This document shows, piece after piece, positions 7,542 through 14,716 of a DNA stretch of 15,000 nucleotides. The translations under genes and the position numbers were made by a program. The DNA is taken from contig JACVTC010000131.1 in assembly GCA_016946835.1 (NCBI GenBank), positions 390,001 to 405,000 of the forward strand, given 5' to 3'. Source of the DNA: Neocallimastix lanati (nom. inval.). Taxonomy: Eukaryota > Neocallimastigomycota > Neocallimastigomycetes > Neocallimastigales > Neocallimastigaceae. Positions within the stretch are counted from its first letter, which is position 1; each line of letters opens with the position of its first letter. The notes under the pieces were generated by a model. It had not been told where the DNA came from and ran no database searches. It was given only the letters and a program-made list of their open reading frames with translations.

Positions 7542-9104
7542 CTATACATTAGTTGTATTAAATTTTATAATATTTTTAAGGTGTACTGGTCGTTCTAAGC
7601 ATGTATGTGTGTTAGGATCCATTAATTGGACTGTATTAAATTTCTTTTTAACTACTTGATAAGGTCCAACAAAATAAGGGTCTAATTTATATCTCGTAAA
7701 GTTCCTTACTTTAACTAAATCGCCTATTTTTATTTCATTTTGTTTATTAAAACTTGTTTCTTCTTCTCTTTTAGTTTCCCAATATTTATTATTTTTATTG
7801 ATATTATTACAAGCATCTATAACCCATTTATAGTGGTCCATAAATTTTTCAATTAACTTTTCTTCTTGAGTTCCTTGAACATAAGAGGTAGGTAAGGTTG
7901 TGGCTAATTCGAATGGTTGTTGATCTTTTCTACCGTAAACAAGTTCAAAACTGGAATATTTCGTTACTGAACTTTTTGAAGTTCTTAAAGCCCATAAAGC
8001 AGAAGGTAACAGCATATCCCATTCTCTTTCTTTATTTCCTAGTAGTCGCAATAATTTTCCTATTTCTCGATTCCTGTTTTCAGTTAAGCCATTAGATTCA
8101 GGATGATAGGTAACAGTAAATTTAATATAAACATCAAATAAATCCAGGAATATTCTAGTAAAGTCGGATGTAAATTGTACTCCGTTATCAGTGGTTATAA
8201 CATTGGGAGCACCATATCTTGCGAAATTTTCTGATAAAAATTTTACTACATCTTTTGAAGTAATAGAAGCCAGAGGTTGCGCCTCTACCCATTTGGTAAA
8301 ATAGTCCACTAAAACAATAATGTATTGGTTTCCTTGCTGAGTGATAGGCAACGGACCTATAATATCCAATCCAAGATGAGTAAATGGAGCTTCAACTTCA
8401 GTTGCATATTTTTCAGTAGGATTTGGAATTTCGTTTTTCTTGTTTAGTTGACAGGTAGTACAATTTTGAATATATCTTCTAATATCGACCGTCATGCCTT
8501 TCCAATAACAAGTTTTCTTGAGTCTTTCGTAAGTACTTCTAAACCCTTCGTGTCCGATAGAATGTGCTTTATTTATCAATTGAAATTTATCTTCATTTTT
8601 CTTAATAATTTTTCTGAAATTATCACCATCTTTAATATATTCTTCTCCATTTAATTTAATTATGTGATCATCCAAAAATTCTTTCATAAATTCTCCAATT
8701 TCCTTATTCTTTTCAGTAGTAATTTCATTTTGTTCTTGTTCTATTTCATTTGCACTTTCATTATTACTTGAATCTTTATGATTTATAACATTAACTTGGT
8801 AATTACTATTGTTAATATATGTATCTATTTTATTTTCTAATATTTTATTCATATATAATATTGTATTATTGAAAACTTGGTATAATTGATTTTGCAATTG
8901 ATATAAATCCTTAATTTTATGTTTTTCATCCATAAAAGCACCACTTTCATTACATTGTAATATATAGGAATTTATATTGTGTAATATATTATTATTATAC
9001 TTAATGGTATTGGATTTTAATTGAATTAATTGATTTATAAATTTTTTTAATTTATTTTGATTTATTTCATGTATATGACTATTACAATTTATATTACTCT
9101 TCAT
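7542..9104 (-). CDS. Integrase portion of Ty3/gypsy pol
   Basis: The protein cuts and joins retrotransposon cDNA into chromosomal DNA. Numbering from the first Met, residues 1-150 are an Asn-rich linker. The zinc-binding HHCC domain has H181, H185, C215 and C218. The catalytic core has D247 (HLGLDIIG), D306 (ITTDNG) and E342 (NGLTENRN), with exactly 35 residues between the second D and the E. The C-terminal GPY/F motif is at DPYFVGPYQ (475-483). All catalytic residues are present and no stop interrupts the domain. The frame is open upstream to 9299, so the Met at 9104 is probably internal to a polyprotein. It overlaps the RT frame by 121 nt and needs a -1 shift to join it. No chromodomain follows. 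Confidence 0.93.
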   Translation of the reverse strand: MKSNINCNSHIHEINQNKLKKFINQLIQLKSNTIKYNNNILHNINSYILQCNESGAFMDEKHKIKDLYQLQNQLYQVFNNTILYMNKILENKIDTYINNSNYQVNVINHKDSSNNESANEIEQEQNEITTEKNKEIGEFMKEFLDDHIIKLNGEEYIKDGDNFRKIIKKNEDKFQLINKAHSIGHEGFRSTYERLKKTCYWKGMTVDIRRYIQNCTTCQLNKKNEIPNPTEKYATEVEAPFTHLGLDIIGPLPITQQGNQYIIVLVDYFTKWVEAQPLASITSKDVVKFLSENFARYGAPNVITTDNGVQFTSDFTRIFLDLFDVYIKFTVTYHPESNGLTENRNREIGKLLRLLGNKEREWDMLLPSALWALRTSKSSVTKYSSFELVYGRKDQQPFELATTLPTSYVQGTQEEKLIEKFMDHYKWVIDACNNINKNNKYWETKREEETSFNKQNEIKIGDLVKVRNFTRYKLDPYFVGPYQVVKKKFNTVQLMDPNTHTCLERPVHLKNIIKFNTTNV

Positions 9105-9178
9105 ATTATTATTATATTCTAATATATTGTTATTTAAATTGGTTAATTTATTCTTATATATATTTTGATTACAATAAT

Positions 9179-10723
9179 TTATATTATGATTAATGTCTCC
9201 AGGATTGTTAAATTTTTGGAATATTCCATGATTTTTGGATTTTCTATATACCTTGCTTTTTCCCTCGAAATTTTTAACTTTGAAATAATTTTGAAATTTT
9301 TAATTTTTTTGTCTAAATTAATTTTTGAAAATTTTATATTAGAAATTTTTAGACTTTCATTTTTATTAAAATTTTCTGATTTCATAGTATCTTCATTTTC
9401 TGGTTTCTCAGTGTCCTTATTTTCCAAGTCCATATCCTTTCCCTCCTGAGACGATACTTCCCGTTTATTAGATAATTCTATTGTCCTCTGATCATCATTA
9501 ATATTATGATTATTTGATTTAATTCTTGAGAGAGCATCTGCAAGAGAATTTTTTTTACCTTGATGATAGATTATTTTAATTCTTAGCATACTAATGGTAA
9601 TGCACCATCTAATATGCCTCATATTATTCGGTTCTTTATTATTAAATAAACCAATTAGAGGTTTATGGTCTGTAAATAAAAGTGTTTCAAATTTATTACC
9701 GGAAATATAAGATTTAAATTTTTTTGCGCAGAAATATACCGCAGTGCCTTCTAAGTCTGTGATACTATAATTTCTTTCCGCTTTTTCTAATGTTCTACTA
9801 ACAAAATGTACAGGATGTTCTAGTCCATCTTCATCATTTATTTGTAATAATACTCCACCTAAACCATCTTTTGAAGCATCAGTTCTAATTATAAATTGTT
9901 TATTATAATCAGGAAAAGCTAAAATAGGAGCCTGAATGATAGAATTTTTTAATTTATCAAAGCTAGATTGTTGTTCTTCTGTCCATGTAAATGAAACATT
10001 CTTTCTTAAAAGTTTATTTAAGGGAGCGGCTAGCATAGCGAACTTGTTTATAAATTTTCTATAATATCCTACAGTACCCAGGAAAGATCGTAATTCATTA
10101 ATATTGCAAGGTCTAATCCAATTTTTAACTGCATTAACCTTGGAATCCATTGTTTTTAAACCTTTATTAGTAACTATATGACCTAAAACTTCAACTTCTT
10201 CTTGGAAAAAGGAACATTTTTCAATATTGATTTTTATTTCATATTTTCTGAATCTTTCAAATACCATGTTTAAATGTTTTAAGTGATCTTCTTTTGATTT
10301 AGAAAATATTAAAATGTCATCAATAAAAACAAATACACATTTACCCAATAAATCAAAGAGAATACGATTCAATTCTCTTTGGAAGGTAGCTGGAACACCA
10401 GTAAGTCCAAAGGGCATAACTTTGTAGACAAAATTTCCAAATTTAGTTGTAAAGCATGTTAAGTCAATACTATCTTCGTCCATTCTAATTTGATGATAAC
10501 CTGAAAAGAGATCCAGAGTAGAGAAAATTGTTGCACCTCCTAGACTATCAAAAATTTCATCAATATTAGGAAGAGAGTAAGAATCTGGTACTGTCATAGC
10601 ATTTAACTTACGGTAGTCAGAACACAATCTCCATTTTCCATTTTTCTTTAGTACTAACACAATAGGAGAAGACCATGAAGATCTAGAGTGTTCAATTAAT
10701 CCCTGATTAATAAGTTTAATCAA
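9179..10723 (-). CDS. Reverse transcriptase and RNase H portion of Ty3/gypsy pol
   Basis: Counting from the codon at 10723, a TTG that is not a real start, the RT core begins with WSSPIVLVLKKNGKWRLCSDYRKLN (17-41 region). The first catalytic aspartate is D71 in FSTLDLFSGYHQ. The catalytic pair is FIDD (133-136), a common variant of YxDD. RNase H follows with D282 (RTDASKDG), E325 (ITDLEG), D352 (FTDHKPL), H387 and D396 (SLADALSR), so all expected residues are present. The last 115 residues are a charged, Asn/Lys-rich tail. The frame is open upstream only to 10774. Conserved sequence spans the join to the protease frame, so the two were one polyprotein and are now one nucleotide out of phase. 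The enzyme copies the element's RNA into cDNA inside the Gag particle. Confidence 0.93.
   Translation of the reverse strand: MIKLINQGLIEHSRSSWSSPIVLVLKKNGKWRLCSDYRKLNAMTVPDSYSLPNIDEIFDSLGGATIFSTLDLFSGYHQIRMDEDSIDLTCFTTKFGNFVYKVMPFGLTGVPATFQRELNRILFDLLGKCVFVFIDDILIFSKSKEDHLKHLNMVFERFRKYEIKINIEKCSFFQEEVEVLGHIVTNKGLKTMDSKVNAVKNWIRPCNINELRSFLGTVGYYRKFINKFAMLAAPLNKLLRKNVSFTWTEEQQSSFDKLKNSIIQAPILAFPDYNKQFIIRTDASKDGLGGVLLQINDEDGLEHPVHFVSRTLEKAERNYSITDLEGTAVYFCAKKFKSYISGNKFETLLFTDHKPLIGLFNNKEPNNMRHIRWCITISMLRIKIIYHQGKKNSLADALSRIKSNNHNINDDQRTIELSNKREVSSQEGKDMDLENKDTEKPENEDTMKSENFNKNESLKISNIKFSKINLDKKIKNFKIISKLKISREKARYIENPKIMEYSKNLTILETLIII
9209..9215 (-). promoter_or_regulatory. Possible second -1 slippery heptamer (RT to integrase)
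   Basis: AAATTTA occurs in the frame phase required for -1 slippage (A AAT TTA), 27 nt before the RT-frame stop and inside the overlap with the integrase frame. I see no convincing downstream stem or pseudoknot, and such heptamers are common by chance in AT-rich DNA. The alternative is a simple indel in a linker under little constraint. Confidence 0.3.
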
Positions 10724-10755
10724 CTCTTCCTTAAGTATATCCGACTTAATTTTAT

Positions 10756-10774
10756 TTAATTTATAAATTTGCTT
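10756..10774 (-). other. Protease/RT frame break, probable 1-nt lesion
   Basis: Both frames are open together only in these 19 nt. Conserved Ty3 sequence is continuous across them, changing frame by -1 at the T-run near 10765-10767. No in-frame X-XXY-YYZ heptamer is present, so a missing base in the short T-run is the simplest reading. A sequencing error is also possible. Confidence 0.6.
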
Positions 10775-12522
10775 TTAAATGGTTTTGCGTTCTTAATAAG
10801 TTCAATATGATGAGGATTTAATTTGGAAGGTGTAAGTTCGTCAGTTGAAGTTGCAATAATATCAATATATACAATTAACATTTCTAATATTTCCTTTCTA
10901 ACTTTTGGATTTAATTTTGAATAAAACTTATTAGAATAAATATATTCTAAAGGAGACAATACATCTTTCTCTTTAATGGAAGATTCACCAGTATTTTTAT
11001 TTATACGTTCTTTATTCTCTAAATATGAATCTCTATTATCTGTCAAAGATATTCCTAATGTATTAACACTTTTATTAGGTCCAATATATTTAATATAACA
11101 GGCAATCATTTCCATATCTTGGTCTTCCACAATAGGAGCAATAATATCAAATTTTTCAACTGAAGTAAATCGACACAATGATCTTAACATAGGATGAATA
11201 AAAAGGTAATTATCAGCAATTGATTTAAGCCCTAATAAGAACTCAAAGTAAATATCTTTATGATCGATGACACAGAAATCTGCTGTGAAAGTATAATTAT
11301 TAATTGTAACTTTCAGTCGAACCACAATGGCATTGGCTATAGTACTGTCACCAAGAGCTTCATAAATTCGTTCTCTACATATACTGACTTGTTCGTAGAT
11401 ACCAGGTAAACTATTAATATAACTAGTACTCACTAGATTCAAGTTACTTCCAGAATCTATGAGTAATCTTCCTTTAGTATCGTCTACAGATGCATTCACG
11501 ATCCCCAAGTCGTCACTATGAAATTTTATATTTTCTATTTTATTCTGATTATTTTCTTCTTCATTAATAATAAAAGGTTCCATGGCATCCAAAGAACTAA
11601 CAAATTTTATTTTTTCTAATTTTAAATTTTTGGTTAGTTCAGACCTTAATTTAGGACATATATCTAAAATTTGACCAAAGGTAATGTTGCATTTGGTATT
11701 GGCTAAATCTTTAATAAGTTCATATGGTTCCATATTGGTTAATTTAGCTAGATTTATGTGACGTTCTGGTTTTGTGTTACCTTCCTGTTCATTAAATTTT
11801 AATTTTGTTTCTTCAAAGTCCACTTTCTTATTAATTACAGTTCCTTGTAAATTATTAATATTTGAATTTTTGAAATTATTTCTATTTTTGTTATTCGACT
11901 GACTGTCACGTGATGCTTTTTCAACATAATTTTTATTTTCATATAGTGATTCATTAAGATTTTCAATATAATTGTTTCTATCCTCATTAATAATATTGTT
12001 AAATTTAGTAGAAACATTATTATCATTTCTTGATTTAAAATTTTTATTACGTTTAATATTATTATCAATAATATTATTTTTATTATTGACACTAATAATT
12101 TTATCATCACACATATTACTTTCTTTATTAATTTTATACTTATTTTTATCAATATAGTTTTTAATTTCTTCATCTTTATTTAATTTATTATCATTAATTA
12201 CATGATTATTATTAATATTTAAATTTTGAGAAGAATCATTAATTTTTGTACTCTCCTTAGAAATAGTTGTCTTTAAATTCTTTTTGACTTTAGGTTTTAA
12301 TATTTTCCTTTTAGACAAATCCACTTCTTCTTTCACTTCAACTTCCTCTTCTTCATCTTTTTGGAAAATATCGCTTCTACTTGCTGTATTTGCTTTAGCT
12401 TTCCTAATTTCCGTTCCAGCATCTAAAGAAAACTCTTTTCTTTTGGCAGCGTCAACAAAATATTTCTTCTTCTCAGGAACGTTATTGGAATTTAAGGGAG
12501 AACGTTCACTCCCTCTTAGTAG
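10756..12522 (-). CDS. Pol N-terminal part: Asn-rich linker, conserved pre-protease region and retropepsin
   Basis: The frame has no ATG at its head. It opens after a TGA at 12532-12534 and is entered by -1 frameshifting from gag at 12522-12528; the first in-frame start-like codon is a GTG at 12336. Counting from 12336, residues 1-180 are Asn/Lys-rich low complexity. NMEPYELIKDLANTKCNITF (201-220) resembles the conserved block before the protease of fungal Ty3 elements. The aspartic protease active site is LLIDSGSNLNLVS (291-303, D294-S-G). FLLGLKSI (366-373) corresponds to the usual LG-containing strand near the protease C terminus. The end (AKPFKSKF, 517-524) is the conserved lead-in to RT. 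The stop at 10756-10758 falls 19 nt inside the next frame. It cleaves Gag-Pol during particle maturation. Confidence 0.85.
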   Translation of the reverse strand, partial: LLRGSERSPLNSNNVPEKKKYFVDAAKRKEFSLDAGTEIRKAKANTASRSDIFQKDEEEEVEVKEEVDLSKRKILKPKVKKNLKTTISKESTKINDSSQNLNINNNHVINDNKLNKDEEIKNYIDKNKYKINKESNMCDDKIISVNNKNNIIDNNIKRNKNFKSRNDNNVSTKFNNIINEDRNNYIENLNESLYENKNYVEKASRDSQSNNKNRNNFKNSNINNLQGTVINKKVDFEETKLKFNEQEGNTKPERHINLAKLTNMEPYELIKDLANTKCNITFGQILDICPKLRSELTKNLKLEKIKFVSSLDAMEPFIINEEENNQNKIENIKFHSDDLGIVNASVDDTKGRLLIDSGSNLNLVSTSYINSLPGIYEQVSICRERIYEALGDSTIANAIVVRLKVTINNYTFTADFCVIDHKDIYFEFLLGLKSIADNYLFIHPMLRSLCRFTSVEKFDIIAPIVEDQDMEMIACYIKYIGPNKSVNTLGISLTDNRDSYLENKERINKNTGESSIKEKDVLSPLEYIYSNKFYSKLNPKVRKEILEMLIVYIDIIATSTDELTPSKLNPHHIELIKNAKPFKSKFIN

Positions 12523-12528
12523 TTTAAA
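12477..12528 (-). promoter_or_regulatory. Gag-pol -1 ribosomal frameshift signal: TTTAAAC slippery site with H-type pseudoknot
   Basis: TTTAAAC at 12528-12522 is in the correct phase (CGT TTA AAC in gag). A 6-nt spacer holds the gag stop (TAA 12516-12518). Stem 1 pairs GAGGGAG (12515-12509) with CTCCCTT (12500-12494), 7 bp with one G-U at its base. Stem 2 pairs the loop GAACGTT (12507-12501) with AACGTTC (12483-12477), 7 bp perfect. Loops are 1 nt, 0 nt and 10 nt (AAATTCCAAT). This geometry matches classical viral -1 pseudoknots. The pol frame opens only 3 codons before the heptamer, so the shift must occur here. All pairings were checked base by base by eye; no folding energy was computed. 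Confidence 0.85.
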
Positions 12529-13382
12529 CGTTCATTTGAGACATTAGCTGAACCACTTGATTCTTCATTTAGCATTCTTTGGTATTTCAAATATTCAAAG
12601 TGATTAAATTTTGGACAATTATATTTCTTGTGACCTTCTTCGTTACAAAAATAGCACATCTGGACTCTATATTTACCTTTATTTCCATCATTATTCAAAT
12701 TATTATTTTTGAAATTATTATCACGTGATTCGTGAGTGACTGGTTTATTATTAAAAATTTTGTTATTATGTGAATTAAATTTTTGGTTGTAAGAAGAATT
12801 TCCATTAGAGTTACTAGTTCTTTTTCCACATTCATTTTCAACTTCATCAATTAATTCGGCTGTAGAAAAAGCTTTTGCTAGACTAATTCTTTTTCCCGCA
12901 AGTTTTACACCTTTCCATGCTTCTTTCTTGTTAAAAATTGACTTCAAATAATCAGAAACAGAAATGCATCTACGATCATCTTCATCGAGTTTATTATATA
13001 ATTCTTTATATTCTTTATTAAATTCCTTTATATTTCCTCTGGTAGATATTGCCATATTTTTAAGTTTGTCGATAATGTCTTCTGGATCCATATATAAGTC
13101 ATGAAATTCAAGAAGAGCATCACGTATTTCTTCTAAAGATGGATAAACAATGTTATTATCCACATCTTTAGTTACTAATGCATTAAGACAATGGATACTT
13201 TTACCAATCACTTTAAATTTACAATTATTAAAAATTTCTTTTTCATCAGTAACTTGGTAAAGAGTGATCCAAGCCTTCATCTGGTTATACCAAGCATCAA
13301 CATCCTTATTTGAATCTGAAAGGACTTGAATGCATTGGAATTGCATTAGTTTATTTTGATTTTTAATTAATTCTTCAGTCAT
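12516..13382 (-). CDS. Gag (capsid/nucleocapsid) of the Ty3/gypsy element
   Basis: I choose the ATG at 13382 (288 residues, begins MTEELIKNQNK) because the open frame upstream offers only a TTG at 13439. The middle has a typical retrotransposon capsid look: DVDAWYNQMKAWI near residues 28-40, and hydrophobic helices after that. An Asn-rich stretch follows from about 185. One CCHC zinc knuckle, CYFCNEEGHKKYNC (C-x2-C-x4-H-x4-C), is at about 243-256 and should bind the element's RNA. The stop is TAA at 12516, six bases past the slippery heptamer, so Gag is the default product and Gag-Pol the minor one. Gag forms the cytoplasmic virus-like particle. Confidence 0.9.
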   Translation of the reverse strand: MTEELIKNQNKLMQFQCIQVLSDSNKDVDAWYNQMKAWITLYQVTDEKEIFNNCKFKVIGKSIHCLNALVTKDVDNNIVYPSLEEIRDALLEFHDLYMDPEDIIDKLKNMAISTRGNIKEFNKEYKELYNKLDEDDRRCISVSDYLKSIFNKKEAWKGVKLAGKRISLAKAFSTAELIDEVENECGKRTSNSNGNSSYNQKFNSHNNKIFNNKPVTHESRDNNFKNNNLNNDGNKGKYRVQMCYFCNEEGHKKYNCPKFNHFEYLKYQRMLNEESSGSANVSNERLNY

Positions 13383-13560
13383 ATTTTTAACTTTAATTCT
13401 ATTTTCTAATTGACTGAAAAATTCTTTAATCGAAAACAATTTTTTTTTTTTTTTTTTTTTTATTATTATTATATTTTATTTTATTTTATTAAAAAAAAAA
13501 AATAATATTAAAATTTAATAAATATATTTTCCTCCCACAAGAGCCGATATCTCCACCAAA
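13383..13560 (-). other. Untranslated leader between 5' LTR and gag
   Basis: On the minus strand the leader runs from the primer-binding site through a T12 run (13491-13502) to an A22 run (13440-13461), ending 57 nt before the chosen gag ATG. T12 and A22 could pair. Nothing else is recognisable; an RNA packaging signal would be expected here but cannot be identified. Confidence 0.5.
13541..13558 (-). promoter_or_regulatory. Candidate primer-binding site
   Basis: Two bases after the 5' LTR, the minus strand reads TGGTGGAGATATCGGCTC. It starts with the TGG that pairs with a tRNA CCA end and is strikingly GC-rich for this region. The primer would end GAGCCGATATCTCCACCA. I cannot name the tRNA. 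I see no copy of the complement inside the LTR, so self-priming of the Tf1 kind is unlikely. Confidence 0.6.
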
Positions 13561-14111
13561 TGATATACAACTCAAAAGTTCGATGTACTTTTGTTGGGAT
13601 TTATTTATTAAATTTATTAATTTATTATTTATTTATTTATTTAATTTTATATAAAAACTACATATATTTAAAAAAGACTATTTAACAACTTTCTTATTCT
13701 TTTAATTACAAACTAACTTAACATAATATAACTTTTAAACAACAACGACGACTACACGACTAGCCCTTCTCTTAATTCAGAGAAATGCTTTATTTTTATG
13801 TTATTTAGTTATAATTAACTATTTAATTAATTGTTCCCGTGATTAGAATAAACTATTAATAATTATTATTTAAGGAAATATTTAATAACTATATAAATAT
13901 AAATATAAAATGATAAGAATATAATTAAAACATTGATTTATGCTATAAAATTTATTATTAATTAAATATATAATTAATATATAAAATCAAGCCACATATT
14001 GAAATTGTTGTAAAATCATTAGATTTAAATTTGATTTATGTCATTAATTTATGTTTGACTAATAAAACTAATTTTATATTAATTAAGGTTTAAATATTTC
14101 ATTTTATATCA
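13561..14111 (-). repeat. 5' LTR of the Ty3/gypsy element (promoter LTR)
   Basis: 551 bp, TGATAT...ATATCA on the minus strand, identical by eye to 6969-7519. It should hold the element's promoter. TATATA-rich stretches are present but too common here to assign a TATA box. The candidate AATAAA is at 13789-13794. Confidence 0.95.
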
Positions 14112-14298
14112 ACATTAATTTAAATTTTTTACGTATTACTTTTTATATTTAAAATTTAATTTTTAACAATAAAAAAATAAAATATAATTTATTTCAGTGA
14201 TAAATTATTAATACATCATTACAATAAAATATTTAAAATATATAAAAAAACAAAAATAATTAATATTAATATTACATTTCTATTTCTACTTTTGTTTT

Positions 14299-14364
14299 AA
14301 GATTATAAAAACTACATTAATAATAATATTTCATTTCTATTTCTAATATAGTTTTTATAATCTT
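14299..14364. repeat. 16-bp perfect inverted repeat
   Basis: AAGATTATAAAAACTA (14299-14314) is the exact reverse complement of 14349-14364, separated by 34 nt. Direct copies of CATTTCTATTTCT also lie on either side of the left arm. It could form a hairpin; function unknown. Confidence 0.7.
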
Positions 14365-14556
14365 TAATTTCAATACTTTTTACAAAAAAAAAAAAAAAAA
14401 AAAAATTATAATTAGATATAAATTTTTTTTCCAATTTTTTATTATTATTTTTTTTTGTTTTTTTGTTTTCAATTCTAAATGTTTTATATAAGAAAAAAAT
14501 CATAATTAAAATTTACTAACATTTTATATTTATTATTTATTAAAATAATGAATTAA

Positions 14557-14561
14557 TATTA

Positions 14562-14592
<31 letters not shown>
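14557..14592. repeat. (AAT)n/(ATT)n palindromic microsatellite
   Basis: Runs of AAT followed directly by ATT make a near-perfect palindrome able to form a cruciform. A shorter version lies at about 505-522. Confidence 0.8.
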
Positions 14593-14593
<1 letters not shown>

Positions 14594-14716
14594 TAAATAT
14601 AAAAATTTATTAATTTTAAAAAATAATTATTGTATATATTTACCATTGGTATAATAGTACTTATTTATGAAATTTTACCTTACTTAATATTCATTATTTG
14701 ATTTGAAATTCACAAG

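Larger units (their letters stand above)
6969..14111 (-). mobile_element. Full-length Ty3/gypsy LTR retrotransposon
   Basis: The element is 7,143 bp with two 551-bp direct LTRs. Internal frames run gag, protease, RT/RNase H, integrase, the order that defines Ty3/gypsy rather than Ty1/copia. The LTR ends are a perfect 6-bp inverted pair, TGATAT...ATATCA. ACAT flanks both outer ends (6965-6968 and 14112-14115), a 4-bp target duplication; reading the edge one base inward would make it ACATT, 5 bp. The LTRs show no difference by eye, so insertion is recent. No chromodomain follows the integrase. The coding part is split by three -1 frame changes: one looks programmed, one looks like a lesion, one is uncertain. 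Cis signals are complete, so the copy could still be mobilised in trans. Confidence 0.93.
14112..14716. other. AT-rich intergenic DNA
   Basis: No gene is seen. It holds a 16-bp inverted repeat (14299-14314 with 14349-14364), a T/A run near 14384-14404 and an (AAT)n/(ATT)n palindrome at about 14557-14592. The 63-residue frame at 14312-14503 is Lys/Asn/Phe low complexity from homopolymers. Confidence 0.6.

Noticed and set aside
13383-13439. Gag start at the TTG at 13439
   Set aside because: Non-ATG start next to a poly(A) run; the ATG at 13382 is in frame and has an A-rich context.
6969-14111. Ty1/copia or DIRS assignment
   Set aside because: Integrase lies after RNase H, and the ends are direct LTRs with TG...CA; no tyrosine recombinase is present.
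14312-14503. 63-residue minus-strand frame
   Set aside because: Low-complexity Lys/Asn/Phe sequence from A/T homopolymers.
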